64,000 bases of DNA from the NCBI RefSeq assembly GCF_016097555.1, contig NC_054713.1, positions 2,373,025-2,437,024 on the forward strand. Reading direction: 5' to 3'. Numbering within the stretch: the stretch's first letter is position 1; each line of letters starts with the position of its first letter. Made by a program: the position numbers and the translations under genes. This stretch comes from Gigantopelta aegis (lineage: Eukaryota; Mollusca; Gastropoda; Neomphalida; Peltospiridae). Shown piece by piece: positions 63,614 to 64,000 of the stretch. The notes beneath the pieces were generated by a model. The model saw only the letters and a program-made list of their open reading frames with translations, searched no databases and was not told where the DNA came from.

Positions 63614-64000
63614 TCAATAATAAGTAGGATATGGTGGTTATGTTGATGGTTATATAAAAGTACTTTTACGTACAAATCAAATGTATATATTTCAGATAAT
63701 ACTTTGTTGTGTCATTAATTAGGTCAACCATCCGTGACTGAGTGCCTATATGATACAAACTCTTTTTTTTATTTAAAAGGTTAGTCATGGAACTAAAACA
63801 AATAAGTTGATACTTTGAAGATGATTGGACTCTTTTATTTGTATAGGTGGTAGTCACTGTGCCCTTTCTTTACTACTGGGATTAACAAATGAGGTCAATC
63901 CAGGGATTAGTAATGAAGTATTAAGAAGATAATCACCATCTGCAATGATTGCTGTTAACTATTAATATGTATTCTCAGCAATCTGGTCAGCCTAGATCAA
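63614..64000. other. AT-rich DNA to window end
   Basis: Nothing recognised. Confidence 0.4.

Overview
The window looks like nuclear DNA from a mollusc, most likely a gastropod. The main evidence is many copies of a tRNA-headed SINE whose body and tails resemble repeats common in gastropod and bivalve genomes. A metazoan multi-exon gene with GT-AG introns, abundant MITEs, microsatellites and minisatellites, and an AT-rich background agree with this. There is no prokaryotic gene organisation. The species call is inference; calsyntenin is recognised from its protein sequence.

Layout. (1) 1-12 kb: the 3' end of a plus-strand gene whose body lies left of the window. I see short phase-compatible exons at 1199-1263, 8006-8039 and 9598-9623 (stop), plus a possible alternative last exon at 11852-12027. 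Its introns hold a 15-bp minisatellite, a polypyrimidine tract of about 760 bp and about 4 kb of a 43-bp minisatellite with higher-order duplications. (2) 12-21 kb: intergenic sequence between two convergent genes, full of MITE, SINE and Harbinger-like remnants. (3) 21-51.2 kb: a complete minus-strand calsyntenin gene (alcadein; synaptic cadherin-type membrane protein and kinesin-1 adaptor). Its 15 coding exons join without a frame break (2922 nt, 973 aa). Its introns contain a Tc1 pseudogene, several SINEs and MITEs, two large CAG-ended (hAT-like) insertions and a parvovirus-capsid-like ORF. (4) 51.2-64 kb: flank upstream of calsyntenin, with a 5'-truncated LINE that carries a SINE, a GC-rich degenerate coding stretch, more SINEs and MITEs, foldback elements and tandem repeats.

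Most notable: the last base of calsyntenin exon 14 lies inside a tandem array of about 51-bp units that copy the exon end plus its splice donor. This gives a ladder of potential in-frame donors that would add 17 or 34 residues repeating the NP (PTB-type) motif next to the kinesin-binding motif. A transposon has split the array. Exon 6 shows an independent duplication of its exon-end/donor junction. SINEs or MITEs abut the splice sites of exons 5, 8, 13 and 14, and at exon 13 the target-site duplication copied the acceptor. SINE copies combine two tRNA-like heads with two tails in all four arrangements.
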